Position numbers and translations under genes: made by a program. 64,000 nt of DNA from Isochrysis galbana (lineage: Eukaryota; Haptophyta; Isochrysidales; Isochrysidaceae). Under the pieces are notes generated by a model. It did not search any database. It was not told the origin of the DNA and was given only the letters and a program-made list of their open reading frames with translations. Location: the NCBI GenBank assembly GCA_018136815.1, contig CM030940.1:2773915-2837914 (forward strand), written 5' to 3'. Shown here piece by piece: positions 51,540 through 61,525 of the stretch (the first letter of the stretch is position 1; each line of letters begins with the position of its first letter).

Positions 51540-52300
51540 AGCCCAGTGAGTGTTGTTGGGGTCTTCCTCGTTCACAATCGAAACGCACTTCCACACAGGA
51601 TCAGTGCGCCTCGAAACGAGGGAGCGCTTACGACCGGATAAAACCGGCTGGCTCAGACCTGTGGCACGCGCTGGGAGCACATTGAATATGCTCCCAGGCG
51701 CGGGAGCTGTGCCCGCGCGCGCGGGCGCGGGCACAGACTCCTCCTCCTCCTGCCGAGTGAGGACCGGCTGCGTTGTGCGTTGCGCCGTCGAGCAGCGCAG
51801 CCCACGCATGCCTTGCTTCGCCACCACGCGCAAGCGCGAGCTCGTGGTCAGCGCCGTCACCGTCGCCGTCGCTGCTGCTGTCGCTCTCCACCACGCGCGC
51901 GGATCGGCTCGCGCGCGTGGGGTTGGGGTTGAAGGTGGAGCGGCTCGCCATCGCCAGGAGGGGAGGGGGCAGGGAGCAGCCGACACGTGCGGAGGGGCGC
52001 GGGCGGAGGCGTTCCGCACGCGGGGGGAAAAGGCCCCCCCTGTGATATTTTGCCCCACTGTTTTTCGCACTGTTTTTTACTGTTTTTTTTTGATCCCCAA
52101 AAACAGCTGTTTTTACTGTCTTTCTAGACCTCACCCGCTGTCTTTCACATCTAGGGGTAGAAAGCATTCATTTCTCATTTGTGGAGTGGTTAGTCGGCAT
52201 GCGTTCAGGACGTTCAGGACGCCCAGAGCCCACAGATACGCCGCTGAGCGTTCAGTTCTAAGTAGCTATAATATTGGGCCTACATGCTTGTACTCCGAAC
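51540..52300. other. Intergenic stretch, coding status unclear
   Basis: Both strands are open for about 170-200 codons in GC-rich sequence (51550-52070) without domains; neither is convincing. 52060-52130 is rich in CTGTTTTT words that are complementary to those at 20750-20890. Confidence 0.35.
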
Positions 52301-52419
52301 ACCGGATGCTGCCACCTCCACCCCAAAAATAGCATGCACAGTAGATCAGCTGCAGTAGATATCCGAGACCCAAGATCCGACTCCGGCGCCTCACACGAAA
52401 TTTCCCCTCTTTCGCCCCT

Positions 52420-53190
52420 TTCTCGGCGTGCCCCCCCTCTCCCCACCGCGGGGGGTCTCTCTCTCTCCGCCCCCACTTCATTGCTCCCCCCCCCCCCCCC
52501 CCCCCCCCCCGCGGCCCCGCGCCTCTTCTTCTTCCTCCTCTCTGGAGAGGAAATATCTCTCTCCTCTTCTTCTCGTCCCCCCTGGCCCAGCTCCTCTCGC
52601 CCCACCGCTTCCTCACTGCCTCGCTTTAATGGCGGTTTTGTTTCTGCATTTCCTCTGCCCCCCTTCCCCCCTCCCTGGCTCTCTCTCTCCTCTCCCCCCA
52701 ACTACTATCTACTCCCTCCCCCCCACACCCGTGGTGGTGTACGGGCCGCCATCTCCTCTTCTTCATTCTCTCTCTCTCTCTCTCACTTCTGCTCCCCGCG
52801 TGCCCCGCCCCCCTCTCTCATCCCATTCTTCGCCTCCCCGGCCCCTTCCTCTTCCAGCTTCGAATCTTCTCTCACCACCTCGATCTCTCTCGCCACGCCC
52901 CCAGCCGCCCTCCCGCCCTACATTTCAGGTAGAGTACATGGTTCCCCCAATTTCCAGAGGAGAGAGGAGAGAGAGAGAGACATCGAGAGAGAGAGAAGAG
53001 AGAGAACAGCGAGAGAAAGAGAGAGAGAGAGAGAGAAGAAGACGAAGAGATCCTCCACTCTCTCGTCTCTGGACGCGAGAAGAAGCGCGAGAGCGCCACC
53101 CTCCCTCTCCCTCTCCCCCTCTCCTTGCGGCGGAAAGGGCCGGCAAGCTCAGAGCGAGCGGGAGAGGCCAACCGACAGCGCACGGTGCCC
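52420..53190 (+). promoter_or_regulatory. Pyrimidine-then-purine tract before the oxidoreductase gene
   Basis: 52420-52870 is C/T-rich on the coding strand, with a C run at 52486-52510. 52955-53050 switches to GA-rich. The downstream reading frame is open through all of it (Pro/Ser then Arg/Glu), but this is composition. It is the likely promoter and 5' UTR of the gene starting at 53193. Confidence 0.4.
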
Positions 53191-53192
53191 CC

Positions 53193-56100
53193 ATGCTCCG
53201 CGCCGGCGCCCGTCCACGCGTGGGAGCCGCTCTCAAGCGTGCCTCTCGGCTTTCGCAGGCGAATGCTGCAATCCAGAGGGAGCCGCCTGCGGCAATGGTG
53301 GCGCCCGCGGTCTCGCGGCTGCCACCCGAGCGCAAGCCCACTGCATATAAGAACGCTGACGGCATGCGCGTTGACGATGGCAGGTACACCAGCTTCAAGG
53401 CTGCGGTACGCAAGCAGCTGGGTGAGGAGGCCGTCGTTGACGACCCAGTCCGCACCTTTGCGTACGGCACCGACGCCTCCTTCTACCGGCTCAACCCGCA
53501 AGCCGTCGTCCGCGTGAAGAGCGAGCAAGAGGTCGTCGATGTCCTCGCCTCTGCGCGCCGGTACAACACGCCGGTGACGTTCCGCGCTGCAGGCACGTCC
53601 CTGTCTGGGCAGGCCATCACAGATTCCATCTTATTGAAGCTCTCCCACAATGGTAAGGCGTGGCGGCGGTACCAGATCGACAACGGTGGGCAGAAGATCA
53701 CGCTGGAGCCGGGGCTCATTGGCGGCGAGGTGAACCGGCTCCTGGCTGCGTACAAGAAGAAGCACTCCCTTGACAAGCAGTATAAGATTGGCCCAGATCC
53801 GGCATCCATTGACTCATGCATGATTGGCGGCATCGTCGCCAACAACTCCTCAGGCATGTGCTGTGGTGTGAAGCAGAATACGTACCACACCATGGCCGAC
53901 TTGCGAGTAGTCCTCGTAGACGGCACCGTGCTTGATACCGGCGACCCCACATCAGTCGAGGATTTCAAGCAGTCCCATGCTCGCCTTTTGAAGGGAATAT
54001 CCGATCTAGCCATGCGGGTGCAGGTGAGCGCGTGTTCTACCAGCATGGATTCTTCGCGTTTGTCCCGCCCCGGGTGGGTTGCTCGATTGGCGCGGTCGGC
54101 CCTTCACACAACGCGCCGCTTTGCGCTCGAATCATGTGCCAATTGCCCGCGCTGGGGGCTTTCACTCATCGCGTTCTGCCTCCTCTTCTCGCCAGGCGGA
54201 TGCTGGGCTCATGGCGCTAATCCGTGAGAAGTACCGCATCAAGAACACCACCGGGTACTCCATCAACGCGCTGGCCGACTTCTCGCCCGAGAACCCGGTG
54301 GAAATTCTCAAGAGACTGATGGTGGGCTCTGAGGGCACCCTCGGATTCGTCTCGCGTGTCACGTACAACACTGTGCCTGACCTGCCCTTCAAGGCCAGTG
54401 CTTTCCTCATCTTCCATGATATTGAGGAGGCATGTGACGCCACGTCCGCACTGAAGGCGAACACCTCCGTCGATGCCGTCGAGATCTTCGACCGTCGCTC
54501 GCTCACGCAATGTGAGCGCATGGGCGAGCTCCCCAAGCTCTGCCCCGAGATCACTCGACTTCCCGAAGATGGTGAGGGCGCTGCTCTCCTCATCGAATGC
54601 CGCGGCGAAGACGAGGCGGCCCTTAAGGCGGCCATCGATGAGGTCTTGATAGCTCTCCGGGACTCCAAGGTGCCGGTTGCCTCGCAAGTCGGATATAACG
54701 AGGAGGCATTCCGCCATGATCCGAAGGAATACAACGTCTTTTGGGATGCGCGCAAAGGCCTTATCCCCATCGTGGGCGGAGCCCGGGAGACGGGGACATC
54801 GATGCTGCTCGAGGACGTTGCGTGCTCGACTGAGAAACTCGGAAAGATGTCGAAGGATCTCATCGCCATCTTCCGCAAGTGGGGCTACCACGACGCGTGT
54901 CTCATGGGTCACGCCCTCGAAGGCAATCTTCACCTTATTTTCAACCAGGTCCGCGGCCCATCTCCTTCTACATTCCGGCTGACCCGGGCACCGGCTCTGC
55001 TTGGTCCTAGCAAGCGAAAGCCTTTGCATCTGCCTCCATGCTCCAAGCCAACATCGCTCCGTACCCCTCTCGCTGATCCGCACCTCCCTACAATCGTAGA
55101 GCTTCAAGACGCCTGAGGAGGTCAAGCGTTACGAAAACGTTATGTACGACATCAACGAGAACGTGGCCATCAAGCACGGCGGCTCCCTCAAGGCGGAGCA
55201 TGGCACCGGCCGCAACGTGGCTCCTTTCGTTGAGATGGAATGGGGCACTAAGGCCTACGAGCTCATGTGGGAGGTAAAGAAGCTCTTCGACCCGGCATTC
55301 ATCCTGAACCCGGGGGTCATCCTCAATGAGGACCCCGATGTTCATGCCAAGCATATCCGAATGGATCACCCCTCACACCCACTCGTGGACCGTTGCATTT
55401 CTTGCGGATGGTGCGAGTCCAATTGCCCGTCCCGTGACCTCTCGTTGACACCACGTCAGCGAATTCAAGTCTTCAAGGAGATGACCAGGATGAGGGAGGA
55501 ATTTACCGCCTCTGGGGAGCGGCACAAGCCAGCTCGACTGCAAGCGTTTGAGGAGTCGTGGCAATATGCCGAAGCGACGTGCGCGGCCGATGGCATGTGC
55601 CAGGAGAAGTGTCCCGTCAAGATCAACACTGGCGAGCTGATCAAGACCCTGCGGCAAGAGGCCCTAGAGGGCCACGGATCGGGCGAATCGCCGCCGCGTG
55701 GCGCAATGGCGGCCAAGTGGGTGGCGGACCGGTTCGGCCCCGTCATGAACCTCGTCCCGCCGATGCTAAATGTCGTCTCACTTGCGCATTCTATCATCGG
55801 CACGTGGCCGATGCAGACCATTGCTAATGCTGTTTGGGGCATCGGCAACAACATGATCCCCTTATGGAACCCGTATATGCCGCAGGGCGCCGCGCCCCTC
55901 AAGATGCCGGCCGCTTCCGAGAGCGCGACCGCCACCGAGCGCAAGCGCGTGGTGTACTTGCCGTCTTGTGTCACGCGCTCAATGGGTCCCGCGCGTGGCG
56001 ATGCTGATGCGAACGGCGAGCCGGTGCACGCAAAGTTCCTTTCCATCCTCGAGAAAGCGGATTATGATGTGATCATCCCTGAGGGTGTGTCATCGTCTTG

Positions 56101-56786
56101 CTGTGGAATGATTTTCGACTCGCGCGGGTACCGTGACGTAGGTAAAACACAGGCGGAGCAGCTTGAGGCTTCTCTGCTCGAGGCATCGCTGGGGGGCAAG
56201 TACCCCATCGTGTGCGACACGTCACCCTGCCTTCATCGAATGAAGGAGAAGTTCAGCGATCCTATGCTGAAAATGGCGCTCCACGAGCCCGTGCAGTTCA
56301 TCTCGCTCTACCTCAAAGACAGGTTAGAATTCACTCCTGTGCGCGATACCGTCGCCGTCCACGTCCCATGCTCATCGAAGAAGCTGAAACTCAATGACCA
56401 GATGGTACGCGCCCCTCCCCCCCCCCCCCCAACGCTCCCGTCCGCCCTCCCCTCGTGGCAAACCCTCTTCCTGGCTCCTATGACGTGGCACCCTCACCGT
56501 GCATCCTTATAGGTTGCTCTCGCAGAGAGATGCGCCAAGGAGGTGCACGCTACGCCGATTCCGTGCTGCGGCATGGCTGGCGACCGCGGCATGCGCTATC
56601 CCGAGTTAACGGGCGCGTCGCTGCAACACTTGGATTTGCCGTCGACATGCTCGGATGGGTACTCTACCTCTCGCACCTGCGAAATGTCACTTTCGAACCA
56701 TGCGGGCATCAACTTCCGTTCGCTCCTTTACCTTGTTGACGAGGCGACCAAGCCCAAGGCCAAGCCCAAATCGGGCGAAGCCAACA
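53193..56786 (+). CDS. FAD-linked oxidase with Fe-S and CCG domains (D-2-hydroxyacid/D-lactate dehydrogenase type), 3' end in gap
   Basis: Exons are 53193-54023, 54196-54948, 55100-56404 and 56513 onward, joined by phase-0 GT-AG introns (172, 151, 108 nt). At least 1050 residues. An Arg-rich presequence (MLRAGARPRVGAALKRASRL) suggests mitochondria. The FAD_binding_4 domain includes FAYGTDASFY, FRAAGTSLSG and GGIVANNSSGM. The FAD-oxidase C-terminal domain includes GSEGTLGF and KHGGSLKAEHGTGRN. Two 4Fe-4S motifs follow: CISCGWCESNCP (from about residue 627) and CAADGMCQEKCP. Two CCG domains come next: SCVTRSM with SSCCGM, and HVPCSSKK with PCCGMAGDRG. This architecture oxidises D-lactate, glycolate or D-2-hydroxy acids and passes electrons to a quinone or cytochrome. 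The Lys/Pro-rich end at the gap is probably near the natural C-terminus. Confidence 0.93.
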
Positions 56787-56886
56787 NNNNNNNNNNNNNN
56801 NNNNNNNNNNNNNNNNNNNNNNNNNNNNNNNNNNNNNNNNNNNNNNNNNNNNNNNNNNNNNNNNNNNNNNNNNNNNNNNNNNNNNN
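56787..56886. other. Assembly gap (100 N)
   Basis: Exactly 100 Ns, the usual placeholder for a gap of unknown length. It separates the oxidoreductase gene from the frame at 56887. Confidence 0.99.
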
Positions 56887-57110
56887 TAGTAGTCATGCGG
56901 GTGATCATCTCAATCTCTCAGGGCGTCATCTATACCGCGATGAGGCTTGGCTGGGCTCCAGTCGGTGGGGCCCTCAAGCATGACCTTTTCGGTATTTCCG
57001 CGGGGCTAGGCGTGCTCGTCTCATTCGCCACAGCCGAGCTCTATTTGTTGACGTCGCTACGTTCTATGGATGCAAACATGGCTGTAGTTCGAACGACAGT
57101 GGCTGCATGA
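56887..57110 (+). CDS. C-terminal fragment of a membrane protein
   Basis: The plus frame after the gap encodes about 73 residues with two hydrophobic segments (VIISISQGVIYTAMRLGWAP and GISAGLGVLVSFATAELYLL) and a stop at 57110. Its character is unlike the oxidoreductase, so it probably belongs to another gene whose start is lost in the gap. The layout is loosely like DUF300/TMEM184 proteins, but that is a guess. Confidence 0.45.
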
Positions 57111-57756
57111 TTAATCAGCCGTGGTGCTCAGCCTGCAGCGTGACCGGAAGGGCCAACAATCATGACAGCAAGATATGAGAATCAATCACAAGATTTAAGC
57201 ATATGCTATGACCTAGCCAACCCCACCAGCCATGATTGGACTGGCGCCATTATGTATGTTTGCCCAGATTCACCCTGTCGCATTCATCGCAGTCGCCAAT
57301 GATGCATGCTGCATGATGCGGTTTCGGGTCTTGCTTTGCGTTTTCTTCGCGGTGTGGCCACACCGTGAAGAGCTCAGGTCTGCTTGTGGGCGGTAGGGCC
57401 GCCCCGATAACCTGCTCAGGCGCTTCATGCTTCATTCATGGTCATGCTTCATGTTTTGCGTTGTTTCCATTGATCCTTAGGTCACGTTCCGTCGAATATG
57501 GGACAGGCTCAAGTTGAGCCATCAAATGTCCAGAGTTGATTTATAATAATTAACGCATATCTAAGTTTAAAATTTATTTAAAAAAATCTTGAAGGTGCCC
57601 GCTAAGCTACTAATGACACTCACTTCCCCGCGATCCCGGCGCCACCGCCTATACCTATACCCCTATCTCCGCTCCCCCTCCCGCTCCCCGCTCCCTCCCT
57701 AGGCGGCTTGCCTTCATTTGGTGCCTCCTTTCCCTCCGGTTTCTTCCAAAAAAAAA
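57111..57756. other. Intergenic stretch with short repeat pieces
   Basis: CCTAGCCAACCCCACCAGCC at 57212 matches the A' tail. CACGTTCCGTCGAATATGGG at 57484 matches 49594 and the complement of 10655-10670. A GGCGGCTTGCCTTCATTTGG piece at 57702 comes from the LINE. 57530-57590 is AT-rich. No gene is seen. Confidence 0.4.
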
Positions 57757-58753
57757 ACTTCTGAAGATTCAGGGCTACTCGCCTACTAGCTATGGGTCAC
57801 ACCTATGCCTTTGCTATCTACATCGCCCTTAACTTCCCTCCCTCCACCTCTTCCCCTGCCCCCCTTCTTTCCTTTTTCTTCGGTTTCCGGGGCCCGGCCT
57901 CGGTACACTACCTGAGGCCTGGTTCGGAGTGTGGGGTTCGGGCAGGCCTTTTGAGTTTGTCGGTATTGTCTTGTGTGTCCATCCGTCTACGTCTTATCCG
58001 TTATATTTAAGTCGGGGTCCTAGTGTCTCTAGTGTCAGTTTTGAATGGCGTGCCAAAGCTTCAAGTGCTTTGTTTGTCTGGCTCCTTGATCTCCTCGACG
58101 GCGTGAACGATCCCCAGCTTGGTGGCTAGCTCCACTAGCTCCGTACTGGGCTTAAGTCCGCTTTTGTCGTTCCTATTGAAGATGGGTCTCAAGTCGTTCA
58201 TGTCTATCCTTTTCTTGGGTTGCCTGCCCATGCCCGCCTGGGCGGTCCTCGCCGAATCAGTTTCTTGTGCGAATAGGAGTGCTTTGCTCAGCAAGGTGTA
58301 TCTCTCTATGGTTCTTATCAGTATTGATTCTTCCGAAAATTTTAAGCCGTCGTAATGTATCCTATAGAAGTCCGTGATTATATATCTCCAAGCTAATAGG
58401 TATAGTATACATATCGCTTTCGGGGCGTCTCCTTTCGGGAAGACGAATAGGTTATCTATAATGGTTTCCTCTCTGCTTTTTTCCGCCTTAGGCGAGAAGC
58501 GTGCGACTTTATTTAGTTCGCCTAGGATGTTAATTATCTTGGGGCATTCGCCTAGGTGGATCGAGGATTCCTCCGCTCCCCCACATATACGGCACGTGTT
58601 GTCCCTGCCCGGAAAGCGGTTATATGTGAGGCGGCTTGCCTTCATTTGGTCTCCTTTCCCTTCCAGTCTCACCCTACCATGAGCCCCCCCCCCCCCCCGC
58701 GAGCACCCCGAAGGAGAGGCCCAGGAGCACCACGTACGCGACGAGAACAGCAT
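57757..58753 (-). mobile_element. LINE relic: zinc-binding RT tail and 3' end
   Basis: The minus frame 58753-58061 encodes GKGDQMKASRLTYNRFPG and then a zinc knuckle CRICGGAEESSIHLGECP (zf-RVT type: C-x2-C..H..C). It then carries about 150 residues typical of the region downstream of a LINE reverse transcriptase. The 3' end (58030-57757) carries the GAATCTTCAG terminal motif shared with 11395-11548, 40590-40755 and 51180-51300. The RT itself is missing (5' truncated). Unusually, the strand carrying the ORF ends in a T run, not an A run (plus strand A10 at 57749). A plausible source of the machinery moving A and B elements. Confidence 0.6.
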
Positions 58754-58800
58754 CGCCTTGGCTCGGCATGAGGGCGCGCCCCGAGAGGGTCTCCTTCGAC
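58636..58800 (-). repeat. LINE-associated repeat with a membrane-helix exon, copy 2
   Basis: It is the inverse of 18900-19090, including the AVLVAYVVLLGLSFGVLAG-type coding block and the GTAGGGTGAGA donor-like site, interrupted by a C run at 58683-58697. Confidence 0.5.
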
Positions 58801-58942
58801 AACGCCTGTGCCATCCACAACGCCTGGGGAGCCTACTCGCCGGGGGATGGGGTAGAGGGGCTGTGGATGGGAAGGGGGGGGGGTTGCTCTCCGGCGGGGG
58901 CGTCTCGTCCGCTCTTTCGCGGAGACACGCCCTTCAAGAGGT

Positions 58943-59113
58943 GTTTCCCTGTTTACTCATTATTACCTTGTAAGCTTCCTCGACTACGTCATGATATTCT
59001 TCGTTTAAATTATGAATGTCACGAATAAATTTGCCGGCATATTCTTGAGAGTACTCACTGGCGATCTCAATGAACAATTCGAGCTTCCGTTGCAGTTCGT
59101 ATACCTAGTTGTG
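58943..59113 (-). pseudogene. AT-rich coding scrap
   Basis: The minus frame encodes about 57 residues (LQRKLELFIEIASEYSQEY, then HNLNEEYHDVVEEAYKVIM) ending in a stop at about 58943. Strongly helical and acidic, and unlike its GC-rich neighbours. It lies between the LINE relic and the RING gene. Unrecognised. Confidence 0.4.
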
Positions 59114-59154
59114 AAGTGCCGTTTGGTGTTTCGTGACGGGTTTTACCTATCCCG

Positions 59155-60108
59155 CTACCACGAACCCCCAGCCGCGCCGCCACCATCGCAACTTCCCCCA
59201 CCCCAGGAAACGGCACTTGCTCCGTGTGTCGACGTCGTCTCGGATGCCGCTTGCCTGATGGAACGCTCCAGCTCTTCAGACGCGCGGAAGCGGTTGACCC
59301 ATCCACCCTCGTGATCATCACACGATTCGCTCCATCGCTCGACTCCTGGAACGTCGGAGTAGTCGCGTGCCAAATTGTCCAGAGAGTACCTCCAAACGTC
59401 ATTAGCGTAGCTGCTCAAAGGCCGTCGGGCGTTCGCGGTGGCTCCGATATGGCGGCTTCGCACCCCTGATGGCCCAGGGCTTGATGAGATGTACATGTCG
59501 TCACCAATCCTAGCCCCAGTTGATCGGCAAAGGGGGCACGGAATGCCGGCGGAGCGGGAACTCCTCGTCCATTGCGCCATGCAATGCTGATGAAAGCAAT
59601 GGCCACAACCCAAAAGTTCTGCCCCAAGGTGCGTGGCGCTATCCTCGAAAGACAGACCCGCAGGCATCTCATCAAGGCAGATTGCGCACGGCGGCAGGCA
59701 GCCATCATGTCCCTCATCTGCTGTGCGCCGAGCAAAAGCGTCCCTTGCGCGCTGAAGCGTGTTCAGCCTTCGAAGAAAGGCTTGCCGCCGCCTGGAAATG
59801 TAGATGATCCGTGCCAATTGGTTGAAAAACACCAACAGGAAGAGCAGCACAGCGCCGCCGAAAATCATCTCCGCCAAAGAGGTCGCTTCTTGTTCTCGGT
59901 ACTTGAGGGGAGGTTGGCCCGGAAGCAACGCTTCTGTGGCCACGAGTTGCACTGCCTTCATAACTGCGCCGTCCACGTCACCGGCCCGTAGCAATGGGCG
60001 AAGACTCCTCAGGATATCTGATGCATGCCGGTCTGTGAGCGCGCGCCTCGCGCCTTTCCCAGTGAGCAGAAAGTTGCGCCTGTCTTCGACGGCAAGGCTA
60101 CAGCTCAT
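59155..60108 (-). CDS. TPM-domain/RING-H2 membrane protein (putative E3 ligase)
   Basis: A 317-residue frame. Residues about 10-60 match the C-terminal half of a TPM domain (NFLLTGKGARRALTDRHASD, then LRAGDVDGAVMKAV). A membrane helix follows (MIFGGAVLLFLLVFFNQLA), then a RING-H2 finger: CAICLDEM..GCGHCFHQHCMAQW..CPLCR, with all eight zinc ligands. The C-terminus is Ser/Gly-rich (SWGGGSCDGGGAAGGSW), also typical of TPM proteins. RING-H2 fingers recruit E2 enzymes for ubiquitin transfer. The start at 60108 truncates the TPM domain, so one or more 5' exons are likely. A good acceptor (GAAGACAG|GCGC, near 60080) supports this, but the upstream exon was not found. The opposite strand carries the histone-fold-like frame from 60106. 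Confidence 0.8.
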   Translation of the reverse strand: MSCSLAVEDRRNFLLTGKGARRALTDRHASDILRSLRPLLRAGDVDGAVMKAVQLVATEALLPGQPPLKYREQEATSLAEMIFGGAVLLFLLVFFNQLARIIYISRRRQAFLRRLNTLQRARDAFARRTADEGHDGCLPPCAICLDEMPAGLSFEDSATHLGAELLGCGHCFHQHCMAQWTRSSRSAGIPCPLCRSTGARIGDDMYISSSPGPSGVRSRHIGATANARRPLSSYANDVWRYSLDNLARDYSDVPGVERWSESCDDHEGGWVNRFRASEELERSIRQAASETTSTHGASAVSWGGGSCDGGGAAGGSW

Positions 60109-60466
60109 GCTCGTCGGCGACTACTCCGACGAGTACGACAAGATCCCAGTCCCAAAGACCAGATACATTGGAGAGCATGCCGCCGTCGCGTACCTCTGCA
60201 TGGAATACATCATGGCGGTCGCGTACGCTGAAACGATTCCCATGGTGCAAGTGCGCCGAGCAGCTGGCAAGCTTTACATGGAGGACCGGCCAAGCGTCCT
60301 CTCACGCATCACGGACCTCGCCATCCAAGATCAGCCGAACGACATCGTCGCCATCGAGGAAGAGGGGTGTGAGAAAAAGACGAAGAAGATGAAAACTCAA
60401 CCCGCGTACGTAGCTGGGAGTCACTGCGTGTTGAGAGGAGCGGGGGGGGGGGGGGGGCAAGCGTGA
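60106..60466 (+). CDS. Histone-fold-like protein, copy 2
   Basis: The plus frame from ATG 60107 encodes about 118 residues: an acidic start (LVGDYSDEYDKIPVPKT), then RYIGEHAAVAYLCMEYIM, RRAAGKLYMEDRP, LSRITDLAIQDQPND and a Lys-rich end (EKKTKKMKTQ). The core resembles an H2A-like histone fold (long helix, loop, LAIQDQPND). This is inference. The segment 60150-60570 is an inverted near-copy of 9275-9690, with amino acids almost unchanged. The ATG overlaps the opposite start codon of the RING frame, so at least one of the two starts is wrong. A C/G run at 60441-60457 lies at its end. Confidence 0.4.
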
Positions 60467-60572
60467 TTAGCTTTGTACCACTAGTGTTAATGTGGACACT
60501 AAAAAGAAAACAAGAATATATGGATGACCAAAAAATTCACCTGGCCCTCTTTTGACGGAACGCGACTTTCGC

Positions 60573-60868
60573 TGGCGCTCCTGAGCCTCAGGGGTCCCCA
60601 ATCTGCACCTGCTTGCCTGTCGACTGTCGAACAGGGGGGAGGGGGGTTGGAGCGATGGGCTGGCCACGACAGGCCAGGACGCGCGAGGCAGGCAAGCCTG
60701 AAGCCTGCCGCAGTGAGAGAGTGGGTCAACAGGGCAGTCTGCTCCTGGCAAGCCATCAGGCATGCCAGGAGCATGGGTGGTTCCTCCCCCATGGCGCAGG
60801 GGAAGAGTGGCGAGAGAGGGGGGGCTCGTGCCCCCCCATCCCCCATGGGCGAACTATGTATAAACTTA
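60573..60868 (-). mobile_element. Family A element, head fragment
   Basis: It matches the head half of A copies in inverse orientation: GCTGGCGCTCCTGAGCCTC at the left to the hairpin GGGGGGCTCGTGCCCCCC and TATGTATAAACTTAGTT at the right. The tail half is missing. It interrupts the inverted duplication shared with 9140-9690. Confidence 0.7.
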
Positions 60869-61525
60869 GTTCCTCTCCTCCCTCCTAGGACTCGTGACAT
60901 CAAGAGTCCCGGGGTACCTCCCGGAGATGTACGCCCCTCGGCCTCCTCCCACATCCGCCCCTCCCATGTACAATGTAGTACATGACGATGACGACACCAT
61001 GTAGCGCACGAGGGCGGTGAAGCTGCGCAAGGCGGGACGTAGGACGTAGGGAGCGGTAGAGAGAAAGAAGGGCGTGGCCGCAATATAGAACGCAGGGCCG
61101 CGCGTGTGGCGAGAACATCAAGAATTTTGCTCGTAAGAAGAGTTAGCTAGCGTTAACGTTGCAGTCATAGTGCATTGTGTCCAGCACGCAGCACATGCAC
61201 ACATACATCTAACTCTCACACTTTTCGTCACGGCCCTCCTTGGCATATTTCCAATCATACGAAGATCCAGTCAATAGAGAAGCTTGCTCTCGAGCAACCA
61301 CGTATCCTGCTCAGTTGTCACACGCGCCTCGCACGGATCGGTGTTAGGAAATGCACGGACGTTGTAGTAGAGGCACTAGATGAGGCGTGCAATCGAAATA
61401 TCGGTCGAGCTCCAGCCGGCCTCCGCCCCTTTACATCATGGTAAGTGCGCATTCCTGGATACTAATGTGTTGGAAGAAAATAACCGCCGAATCTCATTCC
61501 TCGCCATAGCATATCATCAACTGTC
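60869..61525. other. Intergenic stretch
   Basis: 60995-61125 is a diverged copy of 9146-9260, extending the inverted duplication. The rest has only short frames. It includes the 3' flank of OLA1. Confidence 0.4.

Noticed and set aside
51444..52332. Overlapping ORFs of about 180-260 codons on both strands
   Set aside because: Equally open on both strands in GC-rich DNA; includes microsatellite-encoded residues; no domain.
52428..53192. N-terminal extension of the FAD oxidase frame
   Set aside because: Pro/Ser-rich then Arg/Glu-rich low complexity; the ATG at 53193 starts a good presequence.
54217..55125. 302-codon minus-strand ORF
   Set aside because: Antisense shadow of the FAD oxidase exons, crossing an intron.
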